Shown: in pieces, positions 33,954-42,809 of the stretch | How the letters are laid out: the number at the start of each line of letters is the position of its first letter | How positions within the stretch are numbered: the stretch's first letter is position 1 | Source: Pandoraea apista | Lineage (GTDB): Bacteria; Pseudomonadota; Gammaproteobacteria; Burkholderiales; Burkholderiaceae | Reading direction: 5' to 3' | Assembly (NCBI RefSeq): GCF_001465595.2 | Contig: NZ_CP013481.2 | Location: 3,720,001 to 3,784,000 of the forward strand | DNA: 64,000 bases | Notes under the pieces: generated by a model | The model's input: the letters and a program-made list of their open reading frames with translations, nothing else | What the model was told of the DNA's origin: nothing | Databases searched by the model: none | Program-made: the position numbers and the translations under genes

Positions 33954-34334
33954 TCAGGCCGGGTCGTAGTAGTGAATTTCGAGAAGCAGACAGCCGCCGT
34001 TCGACTTGAACGGGCCGTGGAACGCGCCGGGCGGGCGGCACGCATAGGTGTTCGGCGCGAAAGCTTCGCCGCCCTCACCCTGCGCGTCGTTACCGACCGT
34101 CAGGTCGCCCGAGACGAGGTAGACCTCTTCCCAGTAGGTGTGCACGAACGGGGCTTTGGTGTAGATGCCAGGGGCAAAGCGCAGCAAGCGCGTGCGGCTG
34201 CCCGAACGGTTCGACTCGTCGAGCGAGCCCGCGAGAATCTTCTGTTCGATGCCCGGGGGGTAGCCCGGCGGCACCTCCCACCCCTCCTTCATATCGATGG
34301 AATGAAACTCGTCGTGCAATTTGTTGATCGCCAT
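33954..34334 (-). CDS. Cupin-domain protein of the monooxygenase operon
   Basis: A 126-residue single cupin. It keeps a metal-site-like pattern: FVHTYWEEVYLVSGDLTVG (near 63-81) and PPGAFHGPFKSNGGCLLLEIHYY. The His/Glu/His spacing suggests a bound metal, as in small dioxygenases or isomerases. It lies between the HpaB-like gene (73 bases upstream) and the binding-protein gene. It may process the hydroxylated product or bind the inducer. Exact chemistry unknown. Confidence 0.8.
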   Translation of the reverse strand: MAINKLHDEFHSIDMKEGWEVPPGYPPGIEQKILAGSLDESNRSGSRTRLLRFAPGIYTKAPFVHTYWEEVYLVSGDLTVGNDAQGEGGEAFAPNTYACRPPGAFHGPFKSNGGCLLLEIHYYDPA

Positions 34335-34407
34335 GGGAACTCCTTTTCAGTGGCGGGTAACGCCGCTGGTATGCGGCCATACGGTGGTTGTGGGGATGAA
34401 GTGCGAC

Positions 34408-35889
34408 TCAGGCTGCGACCGGCTGCCGGACGATCTCGTCGGACAGCGCATAAGTGCCGAGCAGGTTGTCGACCAAACGCGTGGCCTTCTGCCAGTCGTA
34501 CGTACGATAGGCATGGCCCTTGGTCACAAAGGTGGCCCCGGCATAGAACATCTCGTACTGGTTATGACGCGAGGCGAATTCGGAGCCGACGGCATCCCAC
34601 GCGAGCTTGAAGAACTTGACGCGCTCTTCCGCGTCGGCCACCGGCGACTTCTGCGTCTTCTCGATAATGCTGGCGAGCATGGGATTCTCGAAGTCGTGGA
34701 TGCTCGACGGCAGCATGATCATTCCCCCGCCCGCCAGTTCGCGGAGCGTGCTGAGCACCTTCGTGTAGAGCTGCTGCGTGAGCACTTGCGAGCCGTAGAG
34801 CAGGCTGCGATCCGGCACGTAGTAGCCCTTCTCCATATGGCCCTTCGCTTCCATGCCGTGCACCCACGCCTCGACCATTGCCGCTTCGGCCGCCAGTTGT
34901 CCGAGCGTCTCGCGCACCTGCGGGAAGGCGTTGGTGCCGTTCACCTCGGTGATACGCAGGGCGATGCCCACGAGGAAACGCAGCTTGACCATCAACCGCA
35001 CCTGACACTGGTAATTCTGGTAGCTGTGCGCCGGTGTGGCGTGGAATTGCTTCGCGCACATGGCCGTGTCGCCGGCGACGAAGATGCGCTCCCAAGGCAC
35101 CTTCACGTCGTCGAAATACAGCACGGCGTCGTTCTCGTCGAAACGCGATGCGAGCGGGTTATCGAATACCGACGTGGCGCTGCCCTCGTAAGACTTGCGC
35201 GACAGCACGCGCAAACCCTTGGTGTTCATGGGGATCGCGAACGACAGCGCATACATCTCGTCGCCCGCCTTGAGCGGCTGAATGCAACTGCAGAAGACCT
35301 CGTTGGCCATGATGCCGCTTGTGGCGAGCATCTTCGCGCCGCGTACCGTAATGCCCTCATGGTCCTGATCGACAATACCGACGGCGAGATATTTGTCCTC
35401 CTGCTCGTGCGCAGCTTTCGACTGATTGGCCTGCGGGTTGACGATCACGTATGTCAGGAACAGGTCATTGTCGCGTGCGTATTTGTAATAGTCGCGCAAC
35501 GCTCCGGCGCGCCTGGTGTCGTATTGCTCGAAGACATCGATACCCATCACCATGCCGGAAATGCACGAGGCCACATGATCCGGCGAGCGCCCCATGAAAC
35601 CGTAGTGCAGTTCGCTCCACGCTTCGAGCATCTCGCGGCGCTGCACCAGTTCGTTGTAGCTCGTGGGTAATTGCCAGATGCGCGAGACCCGATCGCCGGT
35701 GTCCGGCGACGCGAAGGTCATCGCCTCGAGGTTCTCGGGACGCGCCTGAAAATCGTACAGACTCGCGTAGCTGCGAATGGAATTTCGGAATGCCGGATGG
35801 GTGGTCACGTCGCCGACGGGCTTGCCGTCGATATACACCTCGCGTGCGTCGCGCAATTGGCCGATATGTTGACTACCGTTCTTTACCAT
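34408..35889 (-). CDS. HpaB-family FADH2-dependent aromatic monooxygenase
   Basis: A 493-residue oxygenase component related to 4-hydroxyphenylacetate 3-monooxygenase. The start at ATG 35889 has AGGAGAG upstream; the longer frame to 36216 overlaps the reductase gene. The N-terminal domain includes VYIDGKPVGDV and RSPDHVASCISGMVMG; the middle acyl-CoA-dehydrogenase-like fold includes GIMANEVFCSCIQPL and FDDVKVPWERIFVAGD; the helical C-terminal domain includes AGGGMIMLPSSIHDFENP. It would hydroxylate a phenolic substrate using FADH2 from the adjacent HpaC-like reductase and O2. Related enzymes act on hydroxyphenylacetate, chlorophenols or phenol; the substrate here is unknown. Confidence 0.9.
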   Translation of the reverse strand: MVKNGSQHIGQLRDAREVYIDGKPVGDVTTHPAFRNSIRSYASLYDFQARPENLEAMTFASPDTGDRVSRIWQLPTSYNELVQRREMLEAWSELHYGFMGRSPDHVASCISGMVMGIDVFEQYDTRRAGALRDYYKYARDNDLFLTYVIVNPQANQSKAAHEQEDKYLAVGIVDQDHEGITVRGAKMLATSGIMANEVFCSCIQPLKAGDEMYALSFAIPMNTKGLRVLSRKSYEGSATSVFDNPLASRFDENDAVLYFDDVKVPWERIFVAGDTAMCAKQFHATPAHSYQNYQCQVRLMVKLRFLVGIALRITEVNGTNAFPQVRETLGQLAAEAAMVEAWVHGMEAKGHMEKGYYVPDRSLLYGSQVLTQQLYTKVLSTLRELAGGGMIMLPSSIHDFENPMLASIIEKTQKSPVADAEERVKFFKLAWDAVGSEFASRHNQYEMFYAGATFVTKGHAYRTYDWQKATRLVDNLLGTYALSDEIVRQPVAA

Positions 35890-35915
35890 GACTCTCTCCT
35901 GAAACCCTTGGGGAC

Positions 35916-36434
35916 TCACGCCGTGACCGGCGTGGTGTCGAGCGAGCGGTACTGCCCGCCGAAGAAAATGAGCGGTCGGCCGTCGTGGCGTGCCGAATGA
36001 CGCACCACCCGTCCGATAAAGATCACGTGATCGCCGCCGTCGTGCTGGGCATGCGGCTCGCACTCGAAGGCGGCGAGCGCCCCCGGCAGCCGGCCAATGC
36101 CCTCGCCTTCGAAACTCACGCCCTCCCACTTGTTGCCCCGGGCGGTCGCGAAACGATTGGAGGTGTCGCGCTGGTTTTCGTCGAGCACGTTCACGGTGTA
36201 ACGACTTGCCGCACACAGGTCGTTGAGGCTGAGACAGCGCCGGTCGACGGAGAACAACACCAGCGGTGGCGCAAGCGAAACCGAATTGAACGAAGCCACG
36301 GTGATACCGATCGGTGGCCCGTCGTCGCGTGGCGCCGTAATCACGGCCACGCCTGTAGCGAACATGGCGAGCGTGCGCCGGAACTGCCGCGCTTCATCTT
36401 CCCGCGCCTGTACTGCAGTCAATGCTTCGTTCAT
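35916..36434 (-). CDS. HpaC-like NADH:flavin reductase
   Basis: A 172-residue flavin reductase, the small component of the two-component monooxygenase. Start at ATG 36434 with GGAGG upstream. Features: RRTLAMFATGVAVITAP (near 19-35), GITVASFNSVSLAPPLVLFSV and FECEPHAQHDGGDHVIFIGRV with the GDH motif of this family. It supplies reduced flavin to the HpaB-like protein, whose gene begins 27 bases after its stop. First gene of the operon. The conserved inverted repeat at 36515-36561 lies 80 bases upstream. Confidence 0.9.
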   Translation of the reverse strand: MNEALTAVQAREDEARQFRRTLAMFATGVAVITAPRDDGPPIGITVASFNSVSLAPPLVLFSVDRRCLSLNDLCAASRYTVNVLDENQRDTSNRFATARGNKWEGVSFEGEGIGRLPGALAAFECEPHAQHDGGDHVIFIGRVVRHSARHDGRPLIFFGGQYRSLDTTPVTA

Positions 36435-36849
36435 GTTTACCTCCATCTGAAGCCAGCCTCTGTGGTGAAACGACACTTCCGACGTCGATTCATCCAGCAA
36501 ACCGTCTTTCCTATTTAGCTTTGTTTGTTAGTAATTATTGAACGTTAACAAAAATAGCTAATCAAGCAAGGTAAACCCTGAGCGCAAAATAAGTGCATGG
36601 GCATTGTGCTGGTGCATCGCCGCACCCGAAGCGGGCAAAACCCTTTCCAGCCATAGGGTTTCGCGAGTCTCGCGACGCACAAGACACAACCCTATTGCGC
36701 ACAACCAATCTCGTTTACCCGAGCCATAGCGCAGACAAACGGGGCAGCATGAAACCCTTTTTTCAATGTGGGAGAGTGCAATTTTCAGAAAATGCGGTGC
36801 TACACTCGGCCGCAATTCAAGATGTCCACTGGACGATTCGGAGTCCCCT
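36435..36849. other. Divergent promoter region between hpaC-like and iscS genes
   Basis: Holds the strong inverted repeat at 36515-36561 on the hpaC side and is AT-rich there. Toward iscS a TACACT hexamer near 36811 could be a -10 element, but no good -35 match could be assigned. No gene or RNA is otherwise seen. Confidence 0.45.
36515..36561 (-). promoter_or_regulatory. Candidate MarR-type operator of the monooxygenase operon
   Basis: Arms TTAGCTTTGTTTGTTA (36515-36530) and TAACAAAAATAGCTAA (36546-36561) match in 14 of 16 positions across a 15-base spacer. It lies upstream of the hpaC-like start in the most AT-rich part of the neighbourhood. A MarR regulator at 38153-38695 is the nearest candidate ligand-responsive repressor. 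Confidence 0.6.
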
Positions 36850-38082
36850 ATGCCGTCTGCCAAACCGTCGCTTTTCGAAGCCCCCATCTACATGGACTAC
36901 AGCGCAACGACCCCGGTCGATCCACGCGTGGTCGAGACCATGGTTCCGTATCTGAACGTCAATTTCGGCAATCCTGCTTCGCGCAGTCACAGCTATGGCT
37001 GGGCGGCGGAAGAGGCCGTCGAGACGGCTCGCGAGCACGTTGCCGCATTGCTGGGTGCCGATCCGCGCGAGATTGTCTGGACGTCGGGCGCGACCGAAGG
37101 CAATAACCTCGCCATCAAAGGCGCCGCCAATTTCTACAGTGGTAAAGGCAAGCACCTGATCACGGTGAAGACCGAACACAAGGCCGTGTTGGACACCATG
37201 CGCGATCTGGAGCGCCAGGGGTTCGAGGTCACGTATCTCGACGTGCAGGAGAACGGCCTGATTACGGTCGATTCGGTGCGTAACGCGCTGCGTCCGGACA
37301 CGATCCTGGTGTCGGTCATGATGGTGAACAACGAGATTGGCGTGATCCAGCCAATCGCAGAGATCGGCGAGCTATGCCGCGAGCGCGGCATCGTGTTTCA
37401 CTGCGACGCCGTGCAAGCTGCCGGCAAGATTCCGATCGATCTGCAAACGCTCAAAGTCGATCTGATGACGGTCACGGCCCATAAGGTGTATGGCCCGAAG
37501 GGCATCGGCGCCCTGTATGTACGTCGTAAGCCGCGCATTCGTATCGAAGCGCAGATTCACGGCGGCGGCCATGAGCGTGGCATGCGCTCGGGCACGTTGC
37601 CAACGCACCAGATCGTGGGAATGGGGGAAGCGTTCCGGCTGGCGAAGCTCGAACTGGCATCGGAAGCCGAACGCGTGGGCGCCCTGCGCGATCGCCTGCT
37701 GGCGGGGCTTCAGGCGATGGACGAGGTGTATATCAACGGCGACATGACACACCGCGTGCCGCATAACCTGAACGTGAGCTTCAACTTCGTGGAAGGCGAG
37801 TCGCTCATCATGGGCATCAAGGGCGTAGCGGTGTCGTCAGGTTCGGCCTGCACCTCGGCGTCGCTCGAACCGTCGTTCGTCCTGCGCGCGCTGGGGCGCA
37901 GCGACGAACTCGCACATAGCTCCATCCGCTTCACCCTTGGGCGTTTTTCGACCGAAGCGGAAGTCGACAGCGTGATCGAACAGGTGCGCGGCACCGTCGG
38001 CAAGCTGCGCGAGATGAGCCCGCTATGGGATATGTATCAAGACGGTGTCGACCTGAACACGATCCAATGGGCCGCGCACTGA
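36850..38082 (+). CDS. iscS: Cysteine desulfurase IscS, not in an isc operon
   Basis: A 410-residue PLP enzyme that removes sulfur from cysteine and supplies it for Fe-S cluster and thio-cofactor assembly. The start at ATG 36850 gives [20 protein letters not shown]. The PLP Lys lies in [14 protein letters not shown] (near 205) and the active Cys loop is [12 protein letters not shown] (near 335), typical of group I IscS. The C terminus matches IscS, ending WAAH. In the usual isc cluster, iscR precedes and iscU follows; here neither is present. It may be a second copy that feeds the adjacent operon or tRNA thiolation. Confidence 0.94.
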   Translation: MPSAKPSLFEAPIYMDYSATTPVDPRVVETMVPYLNVNFGNPASRSHSYGWAAEEAVETAREHVAALLGADPREIVWTSGATEGNNLAIKGAANFYSGKGKHLITVKTEHKAVLDTMRDLERQGFEVTYLDVQENGLITVDSVRNALRPDTILVSVMMVNNEIGVIQPIAEIGELCRERGIVFHCDAVQAAGKIPIDLQTLKVDLMTVTAHKVYGPKGIGALYVRRKPRIRIEAQIHGGGHERGMRSGTLPTHQIVGMGEAFRLAKLELASEAERVGALRDRLLAGLQAMDEVYINGDMTHRVPHNLNVSFNFVEGESLIMGIKGVAVSSGSACTSASLEPSFVLRALGRSDELAHSSIRFTLGRFSTEAEVDSVIEQVRGTVGKLREMSPLWDMYQDGVDLNTIQWAAH

Positions 38083-38152
38083 GTTGACGCCGGAGCCGCG
38101 CCGTGAATTCGCCGGATCGAATGTGGGATCGTGCGACTGGTGAGGTAGCGGA

Positions 38153-38695
38153 TCAGCGCTTGTCGCGGATCGCCAGCAGATGGCTCAGATCGAGCGTGGC
38201 GCGGTCGCCGTTGGCGACGAGCCGGTCGACAACGGCACACAGCACTTTGAATTCGGTACGTGTCACGCCCTCGAACAGCACGTCGTTAATGCGCTGTTGC
38301 GAAGGCGTCAGCTCATGCAGGAGTTTTGCGCCGGCGGAAGTGACCGTCAGGCTCATTTTGCGGCGGTCTTCCGGATTCTGGCGCTTGTCGATCAGCTTGA
38401 GCGCTTTGAGCTTGTTCGTCTCGATGGTCACGAACGCCCCGGACAGGTGCAAATGCTCGGCCAGTTGATTCACGGTTACGTCGCCCAGCGACGAGAGGTG
38501 CACCACCGACTGGAGCAGCGAGTATTGAATGCCGGTCAGACCGATCAGACTGCCGAAGCCGTCGCGCACCGACAACAGGCGCGCGGCGAATGGCAGCAAG
38601 CCATTGATCAGATGACGGAATTCGGCGTCCGAGCCGTCAATGAGACAGGCCGGATTGGTGACGGTAAGGGCCTTCGGGGCCGACGATTTGGGCAT
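38153..38695 (-). CDS. MarR family transcriptional regulator
   Basis: A 180-residue winged-helix regulator. The DNA-binding part includes SLGDVTVNQLAEHLHLSGAF (about 70-89) and VTIETNKLKALKLIDKRQNPEDRRKMSLTVT, the MarR wing. The flanking helices would form the dimer and bind a phenolic ligand, as in many MarR proteins controlling aromatic catabolism. It runs leftward after iscS and is the closest regulator to the monooxygenase operon, whose promoter carries a long inverted repeat. Link inferred only. Confidence 0.88.
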   Translation of the reverse strand: MPKSSAPKALTVTNPACLIDGSDAEFRHLINGLLPFAARLLSVRDGFGSLIGLTGIQYSLLQSVVHLSSLGDVTVNQLAEHLHLSGAFVTIETNKLKALKLIDKRQNPEDRRKMSLTVTSAGAKLLHELTPSQQRINDVLFEGVTRTEFKVLCAVVDRLVANGDRATLDLSHLLAIRDKR

Positions 38696-38861
38696 GGAAA
38701 TGTTCGGTAAGCGGCGCAGCGCGCCAGGACAATGACTTTGGAAAAAAATTATACTGCAAAGTTATCTTCGTCCCGGCGAACGGGGGTTTCGCTTCACGCC
38801 TGACGCTACGCGCCCCCGCCCTGCCGCGCCCCGGCCACACCGGTCCGGCCGGTCGATGTCC

Positions 38862-39596
38862 TTACCAGCGCACGGTCATCCCGCCCATCCACGAATAGTC
38901 ATAGGTTTGTGGATTGAGTCCGCGCCGGTAACCGACGTCCAGATCCAGCCACGGCTTCGGGCTGTAGATCGCGCCGAGGATCATGTAGGCTGGATTCGTC
39001 CGCTGTGCAAAATCGGGGTTCTGCGACGTGCCCACATCCAGAATCAACTGCGTCGACGGCAACACGCGGTAGAGCACGGCGCCGGAAACCTTCCATACCG
39101 ACTGGCGCTGCGCCTGGCGGTTGGCCTGGTAGACAGCCCCGGCGTTGAACAGGAACGTCCAGTCGTCGATCACATACTGCGTCAGCAGCGTGGCGCCGGC
39201 ATTCACCCGGCCGGTACCGAGCCCTCGCTGATCGTTGCCCGAGGGAAACGTCAGGTAAGGCTTGACGCCAATACTGAACGCGCCGTCGTCGTACATGCGC
39301 CACTTGGCGCCGGTCTCCACATCGCCGATACCGCTGCCGGCCGTATCGGAGCGGTTCTGGATATTTGTGTAAGGCACGTTGACATAAAGGTCGAGCGCCT
39401 CGCCCACGCCGCGTGTCAGCGTGCTGTTCCAAAGGGTCTGGCGCCCGATGTCCTGTTGCTTCGACGTGACTTCGCCGTTCGTCTCGAATTGCCAATTGCC
39501 GTCGCCCTGTGTACCGGTGTCGTCAGTGACTAGCGGGTGTGCGGCGAAAGCGCTGAGCGGGCAGAACAGCGCCAGATACATCAGTTGCTTTTTCAT
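38862..39596 (-). CDS. Outer-membrane barrel protein of the phenol-degradation MetA-pathway family
   Basis: A 244-residue exported protein. The signal peptide runs to CPLSAFA (about residue 18). Strong beta-strand alternation follows, with QFETNGEVTS, WNSTLTRGVGEALDLYVNVPY and the pattern FSIGVKPYLTFPSG, typical of the MetA-pathway/transporter family (PF13557-like). The last strand ends in GGMTVRW with terminal aromatic Trp. It probably forms a small outer-membrane channel. It lies near an aromatic monooxygenase region, but no direct link is shown. Confidence 0.75.
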   Translation of the reverse strand: MKKQLMYLALFCPLSAFAAHPLVTDDTGTQGDGNWQFETNGEVTSKQQDIGRQTLWNSTLTRGVGEALDLYVNVPYTNIQNRSDTAGSGIGDVETGAKWRMYDDGAFSIGVKPYLTFPSGNDQRGLGTGRVNAGATLLTQYVIDDWTFLFNAGAVYQANRQAQRQSVWKVSGAVLYRVLPSTQLILDVGTSQNPDFAQRTNPAYMILGAIYSPKPWLDLDVGYRRGLNPQTYDYSWMGGMTVRW

Positions 39597-39730
39597 GAGT
39601 CGTTCTCTTCTTATGCGTGTGTCGCGCCGTGCCTTGCACGGCGCTTGCGTGTGGATGACACGCTCCCCGCCCCGGCGGCCGGGAGTGTGTCATCAATGCC
39701 AAGTGAAAGGTGTATCGGATCGAGGCTTGC

Positions 39731-42484
39731 TCAGAACCAGCGGCCGAAGCGGCGGATATAGATCGTCTTGACCACCTGAGCCAGCGCGATGTAACCGAGC
39801 ATGGTCGCCACGAGCCAGTAGAAATACGACCCCGGCAGGGCAACGAACCCCAGCGCCTCGGCGAACGGCGAGTACGGCAGCCAGCAGGCCAGTGCAATCG
39901 CCATCGTGGTGGACAGCATGATCGGCAGCGCCGGCGTGCTTTGCAGGAACGGAATCTTCTGCGTGCGCAGCAAATGCACCACAAGCGTTTGCGACACCAG
40001 ACCTTCGACGAACCATCCCGAATTCATGATGACCTGCCCTGCATCTCCGCCCTGGGCGTGATAGAGCGCGCCCGCACCGAAGACCGTCCACATCAGGATG
40101 TAAGTCGTAATATCGAACACCGACGAGGTCGGTCCCAGCCACAGCATGAAGCGTCGGATGTTGCCCGCGTCCCACTTGCGCGGCTTCTTGAGGAACTCGG
40201 GGTCCATGCGATCCCACGGCAGGAACATCTGCGAGATGTCGTACACGAGGTTCTGCACCAGCAATTGCATTGCGAGCATCGGCTGCCACGGAAGGAACGC
40301 ACTGGCCACCAGCACCGAGAACACGTTGCCGAAGTTCGAGCTGGCCGTCATGTTCAGATACTTCAGGATGTTGCCGAACGTCTCCCGGCCCTTGATCACG
40401 CCCTCTTCCAGCACCATCAGGCTCTTCTCGAGCAGGATGATGTCCGCGGTTTCCTTGGCGATGTCCGCGCCGGTGTCCACCGAGATACCAACGTCTGCGT
40501 CGCGCAGCGCCGGGGCATCGTTGATGCCATCGCCGAGGAAGCCCACGGTGTGACCGTTCGCCTGCAACGCCTTGACCACGCGCGCCTTGTGCAGCGGCGC
40601 GAGCTTTGCAAACACCGCCGTGCGGCCGACCACTTCGCGCAGCGTGGCGTCGTCCATCGGCTCGATGTCCGTACCCAGCAGCGGCGTGCCCGGCTCGATC
40701 CCCACCTGACGGCAAACATTCATCGTGACGATGGGGTTGTCGCCGGTCAGCACCTTCACGGTCACGCCATGTTCACGCAGCGCGGCGATGGCCGGTGCAG
40801 CCGAGTCTTTGGGCGGGTCGAGGAACGTCAGGAAACCGCAGACCGTGAGCCCCATTTCGTCGGCGGTCTTGTATTGCGCCTTCGTCTCCCCCACCGGGAT
40901 GTCGCGCGTGGCGACAACGAGCACACGGAAGCCGTCTTCGTTATAGGCCTCGGCGCGAGCCAGCAGCATGGCGCGGGCCGTGTCGTCGAGCACGCGCACG
41001 CCCTGCGGCGTCTTCACATGCGTGGAGACGGACAGCATTTCTTCAACAGCGCCCTTGGTCACCATCAGGTGTTCGTCGCGCTCATTGGCAACCACTACCG
41101 ACAAACGCCGGCGCACGAAGTCGAACGGCAGTTCGTCCACCTTGGCAAAAGTGCGCGGTTGCACAGACTCGCCGATCTCGTTGGCACGGCGAATGATCGC
41201 CACGTCGATCAGATTGCGCTGACCACTCTGGTGATAACTGTTGAGCCAGCCGAGGCGCAGCACATCTTCCTGAACATCGCCCGCGACGTCGAGATGCTGC
41301 TCGAGAATAATGCGGTCCTGCGTGAGCGTGCCGGTCTTGTCGGTGCAGAGCACGTCCATCGCCCCGAAGTTCTGCACGGAGTTCAGACGCTTGACCACCA
41401 CCTTGCGGCGCGCCATTGCCAGTGCACCGCGCGCCAGGTTGGCGCTCACGATCATGGGGAGCATTTCCGGCGTCAGACCAACGGCCACGGCCAGCGCGAA
41501 TGTGAGCGCGCTCAGCCAATCACCCTTGGTCAGGCCGTTGATCATGAACACGACCGGCACCATCACCAGCATGAAGCGGATAAGCAGCCAGCTCACGCTG
41601 TTCACGCCACGGTCGAAGCTCGTCTCGACCCGCTTGTGGCTCACCACGTTTTTCGCAAGGGCGCCGAAATACGTATCGCCTGCCGTCGCAACGACAACCC
41701 CGGTCGCGGTGCCGCTTACCACGTTGGAGCCCATGAAACAGATGTTCGACAGGTCGAGCAGATTCGCATGACCTTGCCCGGCGGCAGTTTCCGCAGACTT
41801 CTGCGCAACCGCCCCCATCGTGTCGTATTTCTCGACGGGCAGCGCCTCGCCGGTCAGGACCGCCTGACTGATGAACAGGTCCCGAGACTCCATCAGACGC
41901 AGATCGGCCGGAATCATATCGCCCGCCTGCAACGTCACGATGTCACCCACGACCAACTCGCGCATGGCGACTTCGTGACGTTCCGAATTCCCCGAAGCGG
42001 TAACACGGCGGCGAACGGTCGCCGTGGTGCGCACCATGGCCTTGAGCTTCTCCGCTGCACGCAGCGAACGGAACTCGGAGAAGAAACGCAGCAGGCCGCT
42101 GATCGTCACCATCGTCAACAGGATGATGATGCCCTTGTAGTCTTTGTCGTCCGCGTCGGCGAAATAGACATCGGTAAAGAAGCTGACGATGGCGAGCGCG
42201 AGCAGCACCATTACGAACGGGTTCTTGAACGCGAAGAACAATTGCACCGTCCAGTGGGGCGGCTTGTCGTGCGCAATTTCGTTGGGGCCGTAGCGGGTCT
42301 GACGCTGGCCGACATCGGCTAACGTGAGGCCGCTCACGTCGGTGCCGAGGGTGTGGAGAACGTCTTGCAGCGGCTCGGTCGCGAGCCGGGCAACGGCGTC
42401 GGGGCCCGAGTGAAGCAAGTCGGATGTTGTCGAGTGCTCGACGAAGCCGCGCTGTTTATGGCGCGAGCGAAGGTTCTTGTTCAT
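39731..42484 (-). CDS. mgtA: Magnesium-translocating P-type ATPase MgtA
   Basis: A 917-residue P3-type ATPase that imports Mg2+ at the expense of ATP. Catalytic Asp lies in the DKTGTLTQD loop, with the actuator motif SQAVLTGEALPVEKYD and the hinge motif FLGDGINDAPALRDADVG all intact. About ten membrane helices are spread around these loops (FFAFKNPFVMVLLALAIVSF near 80). The start at ATG 42484 has AGGAAAT upstream. A 325-base leader, which includes a 56-codon frame, and a detached MgtC-type ACT-domain gene lie upstream on the same strand. Confidence 0.95.
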   Translation of the reverse strand: MNKNLRSRHKQRGFVEHSTTSDLLHSGPDAVARLATEPLQDVLHTLGTDVSGLTLADVGQRQTRYGPNEIAHDKPPHWTVQLFFAFKNPFVMVLLALAIVSFFTDVYFADADDKDYKGIIILLTMVTISGLLRFFSEFRSLRAAEKLKAMVRTTATVRRRVTASGNSERHEVAMRELVVGDIVTLQAGDMIPADLRLMESRDLFISQAVLTGEALPVEKYDTMGAVAQKSAETAAGQGHANLLDLSNICFMGSNVVSGTATGVVVATAGDTYFGALAKNVVSHKRVETSFDRGVNSVSWLLIRFMLVMVPVVFMINGLTKGDWLSALTFALAVAVGLTPEMLPMIVSANLARGALAMARRKVVVKRLNSVQNFGAMDVLCTDKTGTLTQDRIILEQHLDVAGDVQEDVLRLGWLNSYHQSGQRNLIDVAIIRRANEIGESVQPRTFAKVDELPFDFVRRRLSVVVANERDEHLMVTKGAVEEMLSVSTHVKTPQGVRVLDDTARAMLLARAEAYNEDGFRVLVVATRDIPVGETKAQYKTADEMGLTVCGFLTFLDPPKDSAAPAIAALREHGVTVKVLTGDNPIVTMNVCRQVGIEPGTPLLGTDIEPMDDATLREVVGRTAVFAKLAPLHKARVVKALQANGHTVGFLGDGINDAPALRDADVGISVDTGADIAKETADIILLEKSLMVLEEGVIKGRETFGNILKYLNMTASSNFGNVFSVLVASAFLPWQPMLAMQLLVQNLVYDISQMFLPWDRMDPEFLKKPRKWDAGNIRRFMLWLGPTSSVFDITTYILMWTVFGAGALYHAQGGDAGQVIMNSGWFVEGLVSQTLVVHLLRTQKIPFLQSTPALPIMLSTTMAIALACWLPYSPFAEALGFVALPGSYFYWLVATMLGYIALAQVVKTIYIRRFGRWF

Positions 42485-42809
42485 GACGATTTCCTGGCAC
42501 GGCTTACGCTGGCATGGCGGCCGGCCGGTCTCGTCAAACGCTACCGGAGATTATTTCTCCGAAAAATAGCGCGAACGCACCCAGCCGCGCCGCGCGGCGC
42601 GCGGTCGGTAATAACGAAAATTCTTGAATCTGGTATCGGATCGCCCGCCGGAAGTCCGTGCGACACGCGCGCGGTTCCGACGGGCCTCATTCGGCTACTT
42701 CCGTCTTCCATATCGGACTCCTTAGGTTCGTTTATTCGGCACACCGGCAGGTGCTATCGCGCTGCACGGTAAGGGAATACAAAACGGCGATTCGATCGGC
42801 AGCGCCCCA
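42485..42809 (-). promoter_or_regulatory. mgtA: Possible mgtA leader region
   Basis: Lies between the ACT-domain gene and mgtA on the leftward strand. It contains a 56-codon frame with a strong ribosome site (separate entry), a 14-base perfect palindrome of G and C at 42587-42600 and a 6-bp hairpin (CGGAGA/TCTCCG at 42545-42561) close to the leader stop. These are the parts expected of a Mg2+-responsive leader, but no known riboswitch motif was recognised. Confidence 0.4.
42541..42711 (-). CDS. Possible 56-residue leader peptide of mgtA
   Basis: Starts MEDGSSRMRPVGTARVSH and has AAGGAG six bases upstream, a better ribosome site than that of mgtA itself. It contains the acidic/proline run PAGDPIPDS near residues 22-30 and ends 56 bases before the mgtA ATG. 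In enterobacteria a short proline-rich leader (mgtL) controls mgtA by translation stalling or ribosome destabilisation at low Mg2+. A similar role here is an inference from place and composition. Confidence 0.45.
   Translation of the reverse strand: MEDGSSRMRPVGTARVSHGLPAGDPIPDSRIFVITDRAPRGAAGCVRAIFRRNNLR

Noticed and set aside
34408..36216. Longer HpaB-like protein with a 109-residue N-terminal extension
   Set aside because: The extension overlaps the reductase gene and is Arg-rich shadow sequence; the ATG at 35889 has a good ribosome site and the family start.
36558..36887. 109-codon leftward frame in the iscS promoter region
   Set aside because: No ribosome site or family match, and it overlaps the true start of iscS and the operator arm.
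39710..42322. 870-codon open frame opposite mgtA
   Set aside because: Shadow of mgtA; composition and lack of ribosome site are typical of antisense frames.
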